Part shown: positions 7,541 through 7,643 of the stretch, piece after piece
Layout of the letters: the number at the start of each line of letters is the position of its first letter
Numbering within the stretch: the stretch's first letter is position 1
Position numbers and translations under genes: made by a program
The notes under the pieces: model-generated
Databases searched by the model: none
What the model saw: the letters and a program-made list of their open reading frames with translations, nothing else
What the model was told of the DNA's origin: nothing
NCBI GenBank assembly: GCA_027031305.1
Contig: JALVRJ010000393.1
Location: forward strand, 1,136 to 8,778
Length of the DNA: 7,643 nt
Reading direction: 5' to 3'
From: Hyphomicrobiales bacterium
GTDB lineage: Bacteria; Pseudomonadota; Alphaproteobacteria; Rhizobiales; Aestuariivirgaceae

Positions 7541-7643
7541 AGTAATACCTCGTTGCGCAAAGACTGACTGGCAGAACCATCCCGCGCCTCCATCCAAGCC
7601 CTTTTTTCACAATTTGGGGATTGGGTGGGGGCGCGGGATGGTT
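7541..7643 (-). repeat. Structured dispersed element, copy B (reaches window edge)
   Basis: The partner of copy A at 3490-3597, in the opposite orientation. A 23-bp stem pairs 7575-7597 with 7621-7643: the outer 14 bp (AACCATCCCGCGCC and its complement) are perfect, and two inner pairs are T.G on the plus strand. The loop (7598-7620) keeps the copy A features CCCAA, CCCCAAA and GAAAAA read on the minus strand. The conserved tail CCAGTCAG...TTGCGCAA...GGTAT runs to about 7541. It lies 44 bp upstream of fmt, so it would be in the fmt leader RNA if the promoter is further upstream. It may continue past the window edge. Confidence 0.7.

Overview
All eight genes in this window lie on the minus strand, so transcription runs from right to left. 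The DNA is GC-rich. Several features suggest an alphaproteobacterium: a DUF2948-type gene directly downstream of murA, a small basic gene directly upstream of murA, fmt overlapping truA, and the GTCATTCCGGC-type palindromic repeat. This rests on recalled gene order and repeat type, not on a search, and I cannot name a genus.

From right to left: a 103-bp structured repeat at the right edge (element B) lies just upstream of fmt (methionyl-tRNA formyltransferase). fmt overlaps truA (tRNA pseudouridine synthase) by 19 bp. After 75 bp comes trkH (potassium channel subunit), followed 15 bp later by a MazG/RS21-C6-like nucleotide pyrophosphohydrolase. A 272-bp gene-free gap then holds two kinds of repeat: element A, a second copy of the right-edge element in opposite orientation, and a composite palindrome of the ATTCCGGC...GCCGGAAT family. 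Next come a 48-codon basic protein gene, murA (first committed step of peptidoglycan synthesis) and a DUF2948-family gene, closely spaced and probably co-transcribed. After a 223-bp gap with two tandem duplications, the window ends inside a gene for a secreted beta-propeller-like protein with 52-residue repeats, cut off by the left edge.

Most genes are housekeeping: translation initiation, tRNA modification, K+ uptake, nucleotide pool sanitation and cell-wall synthesis. The most interesting signal is non-coding. Elements A and B are about 72% identical by hand alignment over about 101 columns. Both form long hairpins, and at least three stem positions differ by compensatory base-pair changes, which points to a dispersed structured element family. 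The composite palindrome next to element A also shows compensatory changes between its two halves and begins exactly where the A/B similarity ends. I saw no CRISPR array, tRNA, rRNA, transposase or phage gene.
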